A stretch of DNA of 64,000 bases from Leguminivora glycinivorella (lineage: Eukaryota; Arthropoda; Insecta; Lepidoptera; Tortricidae): NCBI RefSeq assembly GCF_023078275.1, contig NC_062990.1, forward strand, positions 1,133,501 to 1,197,500, read 5' to 3'. Under the pieces are notes generated by a model. The model was not told the origin of the DNA and did not search any database. It saw nothing but the letters and a program-made list of their open reading frames with translations. Every line of letters starts with the position of its first letter. The stretch's first letter is position 1. Below, in pieces: positions 21,735 to 32,736 of this stretch. The translations under genes were made by a program, and so were the position numbers.

Positions 21735-22411
21735 AATTATACAGGCGGGTGGGTGGGACAGTACTCTCTACCTCTGGCTTGCCTTGGCTGGCCGTCCAGA
21801 GTGGAGTCGTTAGGGCTACATGCCCCAGGGGTGGAAGTGAAAATTTGCATAAGACGCAAGTTGGTGCAGTGGCTTCACAGCCACTGGGCAGAAAGCGGTG
21901 TACACCTCTCGACACCCTTGAGTTCTCACACCGGTGTTGCCCTTGAGCCATCTTGGATGTCGCTTTTTGTGGGGGCCCATCTTGTGGGGACGAGTCACCG
22001 TCTGCCGGAAATAAAATTGGATACCGTTTTATTAGGCAGGCGTCCGGTTTTTTATCCATAGCCCAGTATTTAGTCCATCACTTTCATCAAAATTTTAGAT
22101 TCCATTAACTCTCAAATAGTCCTTACACCCTGGCGGGTGTTGCCTCTGTGTGTGTCCCATGATACGGGCAAGGGCAACATCCGCTCGGTGTACCCCTTAC
22201 ATTTCATTAAAGTGTCGAAAGGGCCTCTACGTGTTGGCTTCGGCCCCGCGCACGCCTCCCAAAGGTCCGGAATACCATTGTTCCGTGATGGGAAAGACAT
22301 ACAATTATAATAATAATAAGTAGAATAGTACTAAAATGTAAAAATGGAAACTGACCTATAACTGATGTTATTAATAAATATTTTCTTTTCATTTTCTTTT
22401 CTTTTCTTTTC
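21735..22411. repeat. Repeat block, probably a second LINE 3' region
   Basis: GC-richer than its surroundings, with frames on both strands but no conserved domain. It contains CACGCCTCCCAAAGGTCCGG and ATGGGAAAGACATACAATTA followed by ATA-rich and TTTTC-rich tails (22302-22411). This looks like the 3' end of a retroelement. Confidence 0.4.
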
Positions 22412-22574
22412 AAGCCTATATTCCCTAAGCAGATGAAACTCTACTCAAAATCCTGTGCCACGGCAATAATTAATGACATAATTATAATAATTAATATCGG
22501 AAGGAAGTCACTAGTGTCACTTCGTTCGTGCTAGAAAAATATCTAGGTATAGACTTGACAAATGTAATATTTTT

Positions 22575-22680
22575 GGTAGCCGTTGACCACGAACGCTGTA
22601 AAGAGTTCGAAACGTCGGGATGAATTTTAAATTCATTATACGCGATTTAATCCGTTTCCATAGTTTTATTTCATGATTTT
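22575..22680 (+). repeat. Penelope-type terminal repeat fragment with hairpin motif
   Basis: It carries GTTGACCACGAACG, GAGTTCGAAACGTCGGGATG and then CGCGATTTAATCCGTTTCCA, the same as the terminal repeats of the element at 42343-43584. The stem GAAC/GTTC is intact (22591-22594 with 22605-22608). Confidence 0.65.
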
Positions 22681-23039
22681 TGGTAGATATAAACTTAGTC
22701 GCCAGCGTTATCGAAAAGAAAGTTCGCTCTGCAAAGCGACAATTTCTTTCGCTCCCGTCAACCCCTTAGCGTCAACCTCAAGGACCCAGCCTTGGTCGCC
22801 GAATTACAATAATGTGTGTGAAAACTATTGTTTGCGACGCAAACGGGCTAAATTATAGATAATTTTGGTTTTCGCGGTCAAAATGGCTTTATTGTGGACA
22901 TGTGAAGGATAGATTGTCAATCAAGTCAACAGAACAATTGTTTTTCCTTAATTTAGTCACGACAATCATCGACGAAACATCAGCGAAAATTAATTCCCAT
23001 TGAAAATTTAAATTTCGCGCCATTTTTTTGTGCCAAGGT

Positions 23040-23355
23040 TTGGTTGACCGTCTACATATTTTGTATAGGCAAAGAGGATCGAGTATTATAGAGAGTTACT
23101 GTCGAAGTAAAATGTGTAATCACACTGCATAGACTGCCATCTCTCGACACAGGCTTAGAACTTTTGAACCTCAGTTTTGACAATTTGGCCCATATTCTTA
23201 GCTTGATATGTGTTAAAATGTCAAATATTAACATTAGCGCCATCTAGCTGAGCGTACCCCAAAGGTGTAATGCCATCTAGGCCACTGTACCTTTTTCTGT
23301 ATGGTACTGAGGTACGTTTTTTTCTTAGACTTTATTTGTCTATACGGAGTTATAA
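23040..23355 (+). repeat. Dispersed repeat (GGCGCTAATGTT/CCATCTAGC family), copy 1
   Basis: The whole stretch recurs inverted at 29385-29685, and its last 60 bp again at 32395-32465 (TTTTTTTCTTAGACTT region). No coding content. Confidence 0.7.
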
Positions 23356-23875
23356 TTATATGTCTTTGGTATACCAATTGGAACCCTAGGCCACTGTAGA
23401 ACTATGCCATAGTTATTAAATTATACCATAACCACCCCCATAGTGACGTTATAAATCAGATTGTAAGAAATCTCTTACTGCTTGTCATTTTGACATGGTT
23501 GTATGTAGAGTGGCCTAGGGTTCCAATTGGTTGACTGTACTTCAGGAGGTCGATATCTGATTTTATTATAGACTGACTGATCAATAGATAGACAAACGTG
23601 ACATGTCTTTATCATTTGCGTGTCCCTGTTTAAAAAAAAATTGTCGCTCAGTTATGAACTTAGTCAAATCCGTGTAACGTCATATTTTGTTTAACACATT
23701 TAATTATATTTCATGTCTCTTTGTAATTCTTGGGTCAGATGTAAATTTTATGCTTAAAGTTGTTTTTTCACGGCATTTGTGTGAAGGTCGTTTATAATTT
23801 GATTTTAATATTAGAAAATACGACATTTATTTACATTATGATTAATGATCGTAAAAAATAAGTGTTCTTCTCTAG
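23356..23875. other. No gene seen
   Basis: AT-rich. GTTCCAATTGG occurs near 23517 and inverted near 23375, suggesting a small foldback repeat of about 160 bp (CTAGGCCACT / AGTGGCCTAG). Confidence 0.35.
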
Positions 23876-23877
23876 TG

Positions 23878-23952
23878 CCCAGCGTTGGAATCGAACAAGC
23901 TCCTCTGCGTTCGCGGCAGATGCCTGTGACCCTCGGACACCCAGGCTTGGAA
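23878..23952 (-). repeat. tRNA-like sequence
   Basis: On the minus strand it has a tRNA-like order: GCCTGGGTGTCCGAGG, a TCTGC/GCAGA anticodon-type stem and TTGTTCGATTCCAA. The acceptor pairing is imperfect and position 33 is G, so a SINE head or pseudo-tRNA is likelier than a gene. Confidence 0.4.
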
Positions 23953-24002
23953 AGCATTTTTTTCAGTTCCTACCTTTATAATATGCAGTTCTTCTAGTAT
24001 AG

Positions 24003-24273
24003 TAAGTACTGGTAGCTTAGCGGTAAGAGCATAATTACGACTTTCGATCCGGAGGTACGTGTTCGAACTCCGGCTTGTACCAATGAGTTTTTAGGAACTT
24101 ATGTGCAAAATTTAATTTGCTATTTGCCAGTCGCATTTCGTCGAAGGAAAACATAGTAAAATAAGGCCTACTTAGCCTTGGTTGGAAGGTCAGATGGCAG
24201 TCGTTTTCGTAAAACTAGTGCCTTTTTTATACTACGTCGGTGACAAACAAGCATACGGTCCGCCTGGTGGAAA
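24003..24273 (+). repeat. tRNA-derived SINE family 2 (copy 1) joined to a dispersed repeat
   Basis: The head GGTAGCTTAGCGGTAAGAGC and GTTCGAACTCCGG parallels the copy at 29885. From about 24225 it passes into the GCGGTCACCG-family repeat, which the LINE then interrupts. Confidence 0.65.
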
Positions 24274-24283
24274 GCGGTCACCG
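24274..24283. repeat. Left target-site duplication of the LINE
   Basis: GCGGTCACCG here recurs at 26884-26893 on the other side of the LINE. Flanking repeat sequence continues correctly across the two copies. Confidence 0.8.
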
Positions 24284-26883
24284 CTTGGAATCATTCAAAA
24301 ATGAAATTCTACATAGTTTGTCTATAATACCATTTTCGCATTATGACTGTAATCATTTGTATCAAGATGTTTTCAATGTAATTCTTAATCAATTTAATAA
24401 CAATTTCAAAGTGAAATCTATTAGTGGGTCAAAAGTTAAAACAAAGTTTAGTGAATGGGCTACTGTAGGTATTCACAAAAGTAGAAAAAGACTTTATGAA
24501 CTTTATGGTGAGAGAGAGCTGAACAAGAATTCAGAATTCCTGGACTATGTAAGAAACTACTCAAGAATCTTCAAGAAAGTGTGTTTAACTGCCAAGAAAA
24601 ACTTTATTAGTTCTAAATTGAAAGTGTCGGACAACAAAGTGAAAACAACTTGGAGTATTATAAATAAAGAAGCTGGTAAATGTAAATCACGCGATTGTCA
24701 AGTCAACATTGTATCAGATAATCAACAAATAGTGTCGAACAGCGATGTTGCCTCGGCATTCGAAGATTATTTCTCAAATATAGCCGTTAACACCACAAAA
24801 TGTTTACATTCTTCTGCGGCTCAAGCCCATTCATTACTTTGTGCTAATGTTAAGAAATGTAATAATTCATTTGAATTTAGTCAAGTAGACTCTGTAAATA
24901 TTGTTAAAACATTCAAGTCACTCAATTTAAAGAAAACGGAAGACTTATGGGGAACATCAGTTAAAGTAATTAGTCATGTCATAGATATAATAGCACCTTA
25001 CTTGGCCGTAATATATAATATTTCAATTTCACAAGGCACCTTTCCAGATCTTATGAAATGTAGCAAAGTCATACCGCTTTTTAAATCGGGTGATTCGAGT
25101 GATATAACCAATTTCCGTCCCATATCAATACTTCCTGTACTAAGTAAAGTCTTTGAGAAGCTAATGTTAAATGATCTACTGGGACACTTCAACAGACATA
25201 GATTACTTACAAGCAAACAGTTCGGTTTCACAAGGGGCCGTTCCACGACCGATGCTGCTTCGGTACTCATTAAACATATATATAATTTTTGGGAAAATTC
25301 TTGTGATGCAATTGGCATATTTTGTGATCTTTCAAAAGCCTTTGATTGTGTGGATCATGGAACGCTCATTTTGAAATTAGAACACTATGGTTTGTCTATA
25401 AATGCCCTAAACTTTATGTCTTCTTACCTTAGCAATAGAACACAAACAGTAGTTGTTAACAAAACTCGCTCTAGCGGGACTGTAGTCCAATTAGGAGTGC
25501 CACAAGGCTCAATTTTAGGTCCATTCCTGTTTTTGGTTTATATAAATGATTTGCCATGTATAGTGAAAAACTTTTGTGAAATAGTACTTTTTGCTGATGA
25601 TACATCACTGCTTTTTAATGTTGACCGAAAATCTACGGATTACAATGTAATTAATAGCACGTTAGCTGATGTACTGCAGTGGTTTACTGTCAACAATTTA
25701 CTTCTTAATTCTAAGAAAACCAAATGTATTCGATTTTCTCTGCCGAATGTTAAACCAATCGATACAAAAATACTTTTGAATGATGAATGCTTAGAGATGG
25801 TAGATACAACACTGTTTCTTGGTTTAACATTGGACAAAAATCTACAATGGAGTCCTCATATAAAGAAACTAGCAAGCAAATTAAGTTCAGCCGCATACGC
25901 CGTTAGGAGAATCAGGCAACTGACTAATGTTGAGACAGCTCGCCTAGTGTATCATAGTTATTTTCACAGTGTAATGTCATACGGTATTCTGGTTTGGGGC
26001 AAAGCAGCTGACATACAGACTATCTTTGTATTACAAAAGAGAGCCATTCGTTCTATTTACAACTTAGGAACACGTGAATCAGTAAGAGAACTCTTCAAAG
26101 AAATTAATATCTTAACTGTAGCTTCCCAATACATTTATGATAGTATAATTTATGTTGTTAAGAATTTAGACTGTTTCACTAAGAATTCTGATATCCATAA
26201 TTATAACACTAGAAACAAAAATAAGCTTGCCATAAAGAAGTTTCGTGTCCGTAAAGTACAGAAGTCATTTGTTGGGCAATGCATTCATTTTTATAATAAG
26301 TTACCTGACACTGCTTTGAGATTACCCCTCCCAGCTCTTAAGAACTACTTAAAAAAATCATTGATGTTAAAGGCTTATTACAGAGTCGAGGACTATTTGA
26401 CAGACAAACATGCATGGCCCGAACCAGAAACTACAAAAAACGAATAGCAATTAAAATAATTGTATTATGTATAGAGGACACAGTTCAGATAAGAAAGCAC
26501 ATCAAATATTTTATATTTTATGTTGTGTAGGTAAATTACATATTTAATGATATTGAGATTCGTATTATCTTTTTCTTCTATGACAATTTGATATGTTTTC
26601 TCTGAAGAAGAACGACGTATTATTAAGCAATAATATAATTTATTGAAATTGATTTCCATAGAGTACCTAGTCTGTTCATATTCTTTGATGAATACTTTTG
26701 CATGTTAAACTGTATGTTGTTATTTAATGCATGTTAATTATAAGATGTAATGTTTTGAAAAGAAGTTGCCCGCCGAGTTTCTTGCCGGTCCCATAGTGGA
26801 TACCCCCCTCCCAACTGAGGGGGGACTGAAATCTTCTCGAGGCTGAGGCGTAGGGTTAGAGCCGGCGTAGCTTTATTTGACGT
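24284..26883 (+). mobile_element. 5'-truncated non-LTR retrotransposon with intact RT frame
   Basis: 2.6 kb bounded by a 10-bp duplication, inserted in a dispersed repeat. The 5' endonuclease part is absent, as expected of incomplete target-primed reverse transcription. The 3' end (GAGGCTGAGGCGTAGGG and GCCGGCGTAGCTTTATTTGA) recurs inverted at 27199-27290. The uninterrupted frame suggests recent insertion. Confidence 0.85.
24285..26447 (+). CDS. LINE ORF2, reverse transcriptase (endonuclease missing)
   Basis: An uninterrupted frame of about 720 codons from the 5' truncation point to a TAG at 26447. The apparent ATG at 24240 lies in flanking repeat sequence and is not the element's own start. 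Visible are a linker (about residues 20-220, counting from 24240); RT blocks with VIPLFKSGD and FRPISILPVLSKVFEK; palm motif A FCDLSKAFDCVDH; GVPQGSILGP; the catalytic FADD at residues 451-454; and a thumb/tail with LQKRAIRSIY, HFYNKLPD and YYRVEDYL. This is the order seen in Jockey/CR1/L2-type LINEs. The catalytic Asp pair is present, so the RT could be enzymatically competent, but the copy cannot be autonomous without its endonuclease and promoter. Confidence 0.85.
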   Translation: MESFKNEILHSLSIIPFSHYDCNHLYQDVFNVILNQFNNNFKVKSISGSKVKTKFSEWATVGIHKSRKRLYELYGERELNKNSEFLDYVRNYSRIFKKVCLTAKKNFISSKLKVSDNKVKTTWSIINKEAGKCKSRDCQVNIVSDNQQIVSNSDVASAFEDYFSNIAVNTTKCLHSSAAQAHSLLCANVKKCNNSFEFSQVDSVNIVKTFKSLNLKKTEDLWGTSVKVISHVIDIIAPYLAVIYNISISQGTFPDLMKCSKVIPLFKSGDSSDITNFRPISILPVLSKVFEKLMLNDLLGHFNRHRLLTSKQFGFTRGRSTTDAASVLIKHIYNFWENSCDAIGIFCDLSKAFDCVDHGTLILKLEHYGLSINALNFMSSYLSNRTQTVVVNKTRSSGTVVQLGVPQGSILGPFLFLVYINDLPCIVKNFCEIVLFADDTSLLFNVDRKSTDYNVINSTLADVLQWFTVNNLLLNSKKTKCIRFSLPNVKPIDTKILLNDECLEMVDTTLFLGLTLDKNLQWSPHIKKLASKLSSAAYAVRRIRQLTNVETARLVYHSYFHSVMSYGILVWGKAADIQTIFVLQKRAIRSIYNLGTRESVRELFKEINILTVASQYIYDSIIYVVKNLDCFTKNSDIHNYNTRNKNKLAIKKFRVRKVQKSFVGQCIHFYNKLPDTALRLPLPALKNYLKKSLMLKAYYRVEDYLTDKHAWPEPETTKNE

Positions 26884-26893
26884 GCGGTCACCG

Positions 26894-27135
26894 TAACCTA
26901 TGGACGCCTGCAACTCAAGGTCACATGCGCGTTGCCAACCCATTAGAAACTTGTACACATTAAAGGAGTGTACAAGTTCCAAGGAGGGTTTGCCAAATTT
27001 AGTGAAATAAACAAATAAATGTCATTTTTTCTTATAAAAAATAACACCACGTAAAAATATTTGGGTAAAATATGACCTTTGCCACTTCCAGGCTGTGAAG
27101 CAGCGCCATCTAATTTTATACCTAAAAGGCCCATA
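26894..27135. repeat. Remainder of the interrupted repeat and another dispersed repeat
   Basis: 26884-26960 continues the GCGGTCACCG repeat (TAACCTATGGACGCCTG, GCGTTGCCAACCCATTAG). 27035-27135 is a family with AGCGCCATCTA that recurs at 47570-47660 and, inverted, at 56660-56790. Confidence 0.55.
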
Positions 27136-27189
27136 ATGAAAAATGAAAACTAAATGAATTATTTATTTTTCAAGTAGGCATATTACAAT

Positions 27190-27292
27190 GTGCATATGAA
27201 CGTCAAATAAAGCTACGCCGGCTCTGCGCCTCAGCCTCGAGAAGATTTCAGTCCCCCCCGTTGGGAGGGGGGTATCCACTATGGGTACACTT
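27190..27292 (-). repeat. 3'-end fragment of the same LINE family
   Basis: The reverse complement of the LINE end at 26785-26882 (CAAATAAAGCTACGCCGGCT and ATACCCCCCTCCCAA). A very short, 5'-truncated copy inserted in the opposite direction only 0.3 kb away. Confidence 0.75.
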
Positions 27293-27394
27293 TTTTGATT
27301 TTTTGTATGGACTTTGACAGTCCCGGTATTTAATTGTCCTTGGTATAGCTTTTTGTGTAAAGAACTACATATAATACCTAAAATAAAGTTAATT

Positions 27395-27769
27395 TTTTAA
27401 AAGTGGAAAATGTCTGCCTTGGGTGAGACTTGAACTCACGGCCTCTGGATCGATACTCCAGCGCTCTGCCAACTGAGCCACCAAGACTTCAACTAAGCCA
27501 GCGAAATTTTCCACTACTAAGGTCAATGGGACCCGTAGCGACATCTACCGTAAGAGTGTTAAACTTCTTAAACGGCAACCGGAGTTCCAAGTCATATTGG
27601 AAATTCACCAGTTACGATGCGCTAACCATGCTAAATTTTAACTTCTGATTAGCAGAAACGTCTGCAATCGATGCCGTTAGGCTTAGAAGGCAAGGCAGAC
27701 ATTTTCCACTTTTAAATTTATTCTAAGCCTAACGGCATCGATTGCAGACGTTTCTGCTAATCAGAAGTT
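27395..27769 (-). mobile_element. Compound foldback element carrying a tRNA-like unit
   Basis: Two sets of inverted repeats. TTTAAAAGTGGAAAATGTCT (27395 on) pairs with its reverse complement ending at 27717. A 47-bp perfect arm pair lies at 27640-27686 and 27723-27769 (CTGATTAGCAGAAACGTCTG and its complement). The tRNA-like unit 27416-27487 sits inside. Confidence 0.6.
27416..27487 (-). tRNA. tRNA-like sequence with complete cloverleaf (pseudo-tRNA?)
   Basis: The minus strand folds as acceptor GTCTTGG/CCAAGGC (7 bp, one G-U), D arm GCTC/GAGC, anticodon stem CTGGA/TCCAG with 7-nt loop GTATCGA, and T arm GTGAG-TTCAAGT-CTCAC. The B box and U33 are intact. The anticodon would be AUC, unusual for a eukaryotic Asp tRNA (normally GUC). 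A T4 run follows within about 10 nt. Its place in a foldback element argues for a SINE-type or pseudo-tRNA origin. Confidence 0.4.
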
Positions 27770-27955
27770 AAAATAAAGTTTAACTAAAATCATTGAATTT
27801 GTATTATCCATTGTGGTAGGCTGGTGTACGTACTAAACGCGTAAGTAGGGCTGCGGTTACGTACACGTGGACTTTCGCCCGCTACGCGTTGGTGCACACG
27901 AGCGGGGCATAGGCGGTAGCGGGAGCGGTAAACCTGTATGGTTCTGTTATTTCAG

Positions 27956-28089
27956 GCCGTTTTCACATTATCCGATCCGATATCGGATGTCGGAAGGATT
28001 TCAATAGAAAAAAATCCAAGATGGCGCCTGTAATGTATGGGATATCGGATCGACATCCGATATCGGATCGGATAATGTGAAAACGCACT
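27956..28089. mobile_element. Foldback MITE, ATATCGGAT family, copy 3
   Basis: GTTTTCACATTATCCGATCC ... GATCGGATAATGTGAAAAC; this is the best-preserved copy. Confidence 0.85.
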
Positions 28090-28370
28090 TAGGGGGCCCT
28101 GATTGACAATCGTTTGGGCTACAGGCGTAATCCCATAGACTTGTTAGTAAACTTAAAAACTATCCCTACTTTATATTAGTCACAATAATAACAAAAATTA
28201 ATTAAATTACAATATAAGTTAAATTAAATTCTACTCATAGATTAAATTAGAAATAATAAATAACATTACATTTATTATAGGTAGTTCATTTTACTAAATT
28301 AGGCTCATGGAATTTGTTCCAGCGTCTCATGAGACGTGACGTCAGCGAAACGCTATTCAGTCTATTTAAT

Positions 28371-28610
28371 TGACGAGTGGTCTACCGCAGTCGGTAGCGA
28401 CCCTGCTTGCTAAGTCGATGGTCCTGAATTCGAATCCCGGTAGGGCATTTATTAGTATGATGAGCACAGACATTTGTTCCTAAGTCATGGACGTTTCCTA
28501 TGTTTATAAATATGTATTTATGTATATAAGTATGTATGTATATCGTCACCTAGCACCCATATTACAAGCTTTGCTTAGTTTGGCTTGATTTCTGTAAGGG
28601 ATCCCCCGGT
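28371..28610 (+). repeat. tRNA-derived SINE, family 1, copy 2
   Basis: CGCAGTCGGTAGCGACCCTG, then TTCGAATCCCGGTAGGGCAT, ATGAGCACAGACATTTGTTC and a TATG-rich tail region. Confidence 0.75.
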
Positions 28611-28945
28611 AAAAGGCTGTCTCTTGTGACTTGGACCAAGCATTGAACGACTAAACGGTTCAGTGACAATTATAGCCCTCCGCGCACCGAGCATGCGGGT
28701 TGTGGACCTGCTGGGTGTTGCACTGTGATATATTGGAGACAATGAACTAGAAACACTATTGAATATTGTCTAAAACTCAAAAATTGACAACAAAACACCA
28801 ATAGAGCAAGAGAAAGATGAGTTAAATAAATACATTTGAACTCACCACAAGGAATATTATTTTTATGAGCGTTTGATGATGAAGCTAAAATCCGTCGAAA
28901 GTTCGACTCTAAAATTTCCAAAAATGCTGTTTTGACACAGAAAAA
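28611..28945. other. No gene seen
   Basis: A minus-strand frame of 117 codons covers 28670-29023 but shows no domain and overlaps a foldback element; not accepted. Confidence 0.35.
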
Positions 28946-28947
28946 TA

Positions 28948-29092
28948 TCGAGGGTTTACCGATGAAACCCGATAAATCAAGATAATTTGGCCTTGAAATA
29001 ACAACATTGTGTAAATTGCACATCTACCAAGTTCGAATTTCAAAAACCAGATTGCTCAACTTATCGGGTTTCACCAGTAAACCCTAGATATA
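28948..29092. mobile_element. Short foldback repeat
   Basis: GGGTTTACCGATGAAACCCG mirrors CGGGTTTCACCAGTAAACCC about 140 bp apart; each arm is itself partly palindromic. Confidence 0.5.
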
Positions 29093-29384
29093 TAGATCGC
29101 TGCTCGACCAACCAAACACAAAACATGAATTTGACAAACAGTTGAATAAAAAAAAAATGCGTATGATTTTTAACTAAACTGTGTCGTGGAAATTTTGCAT
29201 TTGAACTAAATGTTGCAGAAACCAATTTACCCAAACCAGAAACAAAAATTTTGGTCCCATTAAAACACTTTGTAAACCTACCTAGAGTTTGACTCGCCTA
29301 GACTGTCGTTGTCGTTGTCGTTGGAAATCAACGACATAAGTACACATCATAAATATTTATGACAGTTCGCCTTAGACCAAAGAC

Positions 29385-29685
29385 ATATATAACTCGGTAT
29401 AGACAGATAAAGTCTAAGAAAAAAACGTAGCTCAGTACCATACAGAAAAAGGTACGGTGGCCTAGATGGCATTACACCTTTGGGGTACGCTCAGCTAGAT
29501 GGCGCTAATATTAATATTTGACATTTTAACACATATCAAGCTAAGAATATGGGCCAAATTGTCAAAACTGAGGTCCAAAAGTTTTAAGCCTAAGTCAAGA
29601 GATGGCAGTCTATGCACTGTGATTACACATTTTACTTCGACAGTAACTCTATAGTACTCGATCCTCCTTGCCTTAGACCCATCAA
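29385..29685 (-). repeat. Dispersed repeat (CCATCTAGC family), copy 2
   Basis: Inverted copy of 23040-23355. Confidence 0.7.
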
Positions 29686-29884
29686 TTTTCGCAGCCCTTA
29701 TTTACATCTAGTAATTCAGGTTTGGTTTGTACAATGTATTATTAAAATCCACATAGAACCTTTCTACTTTCTATTAGTGCAGAACCGCAGCCCGCCTTCG
29801 CCGTGTAAAGTAAACCTTACAATTTAACCACACCAATTAGAAACTAATATTTATATGTTAGATGAGAGTAAAGCGAAGAAGCGC

Positions 29885-30205
29885 TGGTAGCCTAGTGGTA
29901 AGAGCGTGCGACTTTCGATCCGGAGGTCGCGGGTTCGAACCCTGGCTCGTACCAATGAGTTTTTCGGAACATATGTGCGAAATGTCATTTGATATTTGCC
30001 AGTCGCTTTTCGGTGAAGGAAAACATCGTGAGGAAACCGGACTAATTGCAATAAGGCCTAGTTACCCTTCGGGTTGGAAGGTCAGATGGCAGTCGCCTTC
30101 GTAAAACTAGTGTCTCCGCCAAATATTGGGATTATGTCAGAGCGGACCCCAGGCTCCCATGAGCCGTGGCAAATGCCGCAATAACGCAAGGAGGATGAGA
30201 TGAGA
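29885..30205 (+). repeat. tRNA-derived SINE, family 2, full copy
   Basis: The head GTAGCCTAGTGGTAAGAGCG and GGGTTCGAACCCTGGC gives A- and B-box matches. The body has CAGTCGCTTTTCGGTGAAGG and GGCTCCCATGAGCCGTGGCA. Other copies: 24003-24237, 33703-34035 (minus), 47158-47370 (head missing). Confidence 0.8.
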
Positions 30206-30429
30206 ATAGAGTGAAGATTTAAGATTACCTAGATCGAAACTATTAAAGTTTTTTTTTAAACCAATCGCACGTGCATGCAACTAATGTGAGGTGTGACATG
30301 AAACATCAAAATTTTAAAATAAGAAACGATAGAAATTAAAATTACAGTACTTAAGTACTTAATTAGTAAGTTATTAAGGTTGTGTGTCGTTGTGGTGGAT
30401 GTAGTTAATTGATAATAAATAAGGCAGAC

Positions 30430-30600
30430 TTAAGCCTCCGCCACAGATAAAGCGTTTTGATAGCGTAGCGATAGCGGTGCGCCGGACGAACGCTGGCATT
30501 CCGCTCGCAATCCGCGTGCATTCCGCTCGCAATCCGCGCTTGTTAGTTCCTAACGCTCCGCCTACGCTCTCAAAACGCGCATGTGTGGCCGAGCTTTAAA
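30430..30600. mobile_element. MITE with CCACAGATAAAGCG ends
   Basis: CCGCCACAGATAAAGCGTTT at the left and AAACGCGCATGTGTGGCCGA at the right are imperfect inverted copies. An internal ATTCCGCTCGCAATCCGCG is tandemly repeated (30499-30538). Confidence 0.6.
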
Positions 30601-32394
30601 TATTACTTCTATATAACTTATTGTACTTTATTACTAACCTTATTGCAAACATGTACTTATTGTACTTACTAAAAATCTGCCAAAACTATAAGTTACTAGT
30701 AATATTTGGTATTAAAATATATTTAGCCACTAAAGTGTTGATGTTGGTATCAGGCCGCTTTCACGACATTCGCCCAAAGGGGATAACCGTCAAGTTGCAT
30801 TTGGCTTGCACGTAAACGTAGTTTAGTTTAAGCGATATATTTTTGAATTGCAAGCAAGTTTTAAAATCTACTTATTCTTTAGAATCCATTAGGTAACAAT
30901 GAAGTAGCTATTAGGCCACAGATGTCATATATACCTACCATAGATCAAGCAAACGTATCTACTTAGCGTGTCAAATGAACTCGGTAAAATCCACTGAGTT
31001 GTCCGTCTGCAGCTTTCGGGCCTCAATTTTTGTACGTTGAGATCACTAAAAACATTAAAAGTGCCTCGTTACGTGATATTTAATTGCAACAACACAAAAA
31101 TTATGAACACTCAAGGGCCTGAGACATATTTAAAATCACAGGCAAGTAACAACTTCAGTACAAAATCTGACTCGCTCGGCCGCCATACAAATAGATGAAC
31201 TTGCCTCTTCTATCTAGAAATCTAATTCTGTGTATTAGGCCTTGCAGCTTTGTTGGTGAGTTTGTAACTTTGTATTTTTGCTCTCGTCCACTTAAGAGAT
31301 GATTTTCTTAATAGAGGTAAGTAACTGTCTAAATATTACCTAAATGGTGCCTTGAAGTTAAGAGAACTTAATGTTAAGATACCTTTCTCTTTGGATAGAA
31401 AATAAATATATAGGGAGGTTTTCAGATTAATAATAAGTGGTATTTTAAAACATTTTTTATGAGATAAACTCTGATTATCATTTATTTGTTTCTTAATAAA
31501 ATCAGAAAATATAACAATTAAAACTAAAGTACCTTAAATTTTTTAAATAAAACTAAATTAAAATATATAAACTAATCAAAAAGACCTCCGCGAGCTATAC
31601 CGGGTGAAAAGGTGCCCATCAAACTTGTCGCATTGCCACGTTGGATGGCAATGGACTACCTTTGCACCAGGTACGAGCCCGCACGTGCATTATGTCCCAA
31701 CTCCCGTATAATTAGTGGTTAATATCATGAATAAAGTTTTACGTACCTATATATAGTATAAAACACTGTCCCAATCCTAAAATCTATCGCGATCATTTCA
31801 ATCACTAACCGAATAAACCCACTGCACCCAAGTGCCTGACTGCTAATAACATCAATAGGATCAAAATATGATAATTTTAGACTGCTGGCCTTGGCCCGAA
31901 GATGGTCCAATAGTAGATACATCCTACGGTCCTAACTTTTCAGGTATCAGGTCCATTGCTTAATACTAAGACAATAGATGAAGGCATGTGGGTAGTTTTG
32001 AAGAATCTCACGTGCTTCATTAAGTATACCTAGTTAATAAATTAGGTAAGAGCTTTTAGTATGGGTTATTGATGTTTTATGATAACTCAACAGCGCTAAC
32101 GTCATATTCATTGTATGGAGAAAGAGAAGAGACGGCGCTCTCTCTAAACAGTTACTTGCTAAAATTAAAAATTACCTAAAGACAGACAGACAGACAGACG
32201 GACAGACAGACAGACAGACACGTCAAACTTATAACACCCCTTCGTTTTTGCGTCGGGGGTTAAAAAATGGGAATTAAACCCTTTTGTACTGTCAATGAAC
32301 ATTGATCACTTTCACATTAGACAAGCCATTTCTGACAACTAGAAGTTCAATATTTTAATTTTTCAGATGTTTTGTATAGTTTACGTCCGTATGT
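30601..32394. other. No gene seen
   Basis: AT-rich intron sequence with short frames only. The end (32160-32270) is an inverted fragment of the CCCCCGACG repeat with a GACA tract. Confidence 0.4.
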
Positions 32395-32736
32395 ACATTT
32401 CTCTATATGGTTCAGACTTCAGAGGTATACCTACGTTTTTTTCTTAGACTTATCTGTCTATATTGATTTATGTCACTTTTTAATTTCTCCTCATTTTTGC
32501 AGGCTGTAACTTCACATTCGTATCTTAAAGTTGGAATCGCGGCATGACTCATTCCCCGGCCGCCCATACAGATCATACAGTTCTCACACACTTGCCTACA
32601 TGCTATTGTGTGAGGTTGGGCAACGCCGTAGGATGCTATTATAGGACCATCACTCTTATCAGGCCAAGGGTAGAAGTGTAATGAACTTTTGAACTTTAAT
32701 TAATTCACTTTTGAATATTAAGTAAGTAAGTAAGTA

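Larger units (their letters stand above)
20794..22555. mobile_element. MITE copy split by LINE insertions
   Basis: The left half (20794-21057) and right half (22412-22555) are the reverse complement of the intact MITE at 13433-13884. They join at the AATTCAAG/CAAGCCTATA junction. The interrupting 1.35 kb is LINE-derived. Confidence 0.7.

Noticed and set aside
21676..22061. Overlapping 117- and 127-codon frames on opposite strands
   Set aside because: GC-richer repeat block, probably retroelement 3' sequence, without domain or start signals.
24240..24283. ATG at 24240 as the LINE protein start
   Set aside because: It lies in the flanking repeat, outside the 10-bp target duplication, so it is not part of the element.
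28670..29023. 117-codon minus-strand frame
   Set aside because: No recognisable features and it runs into a foldback repeat.
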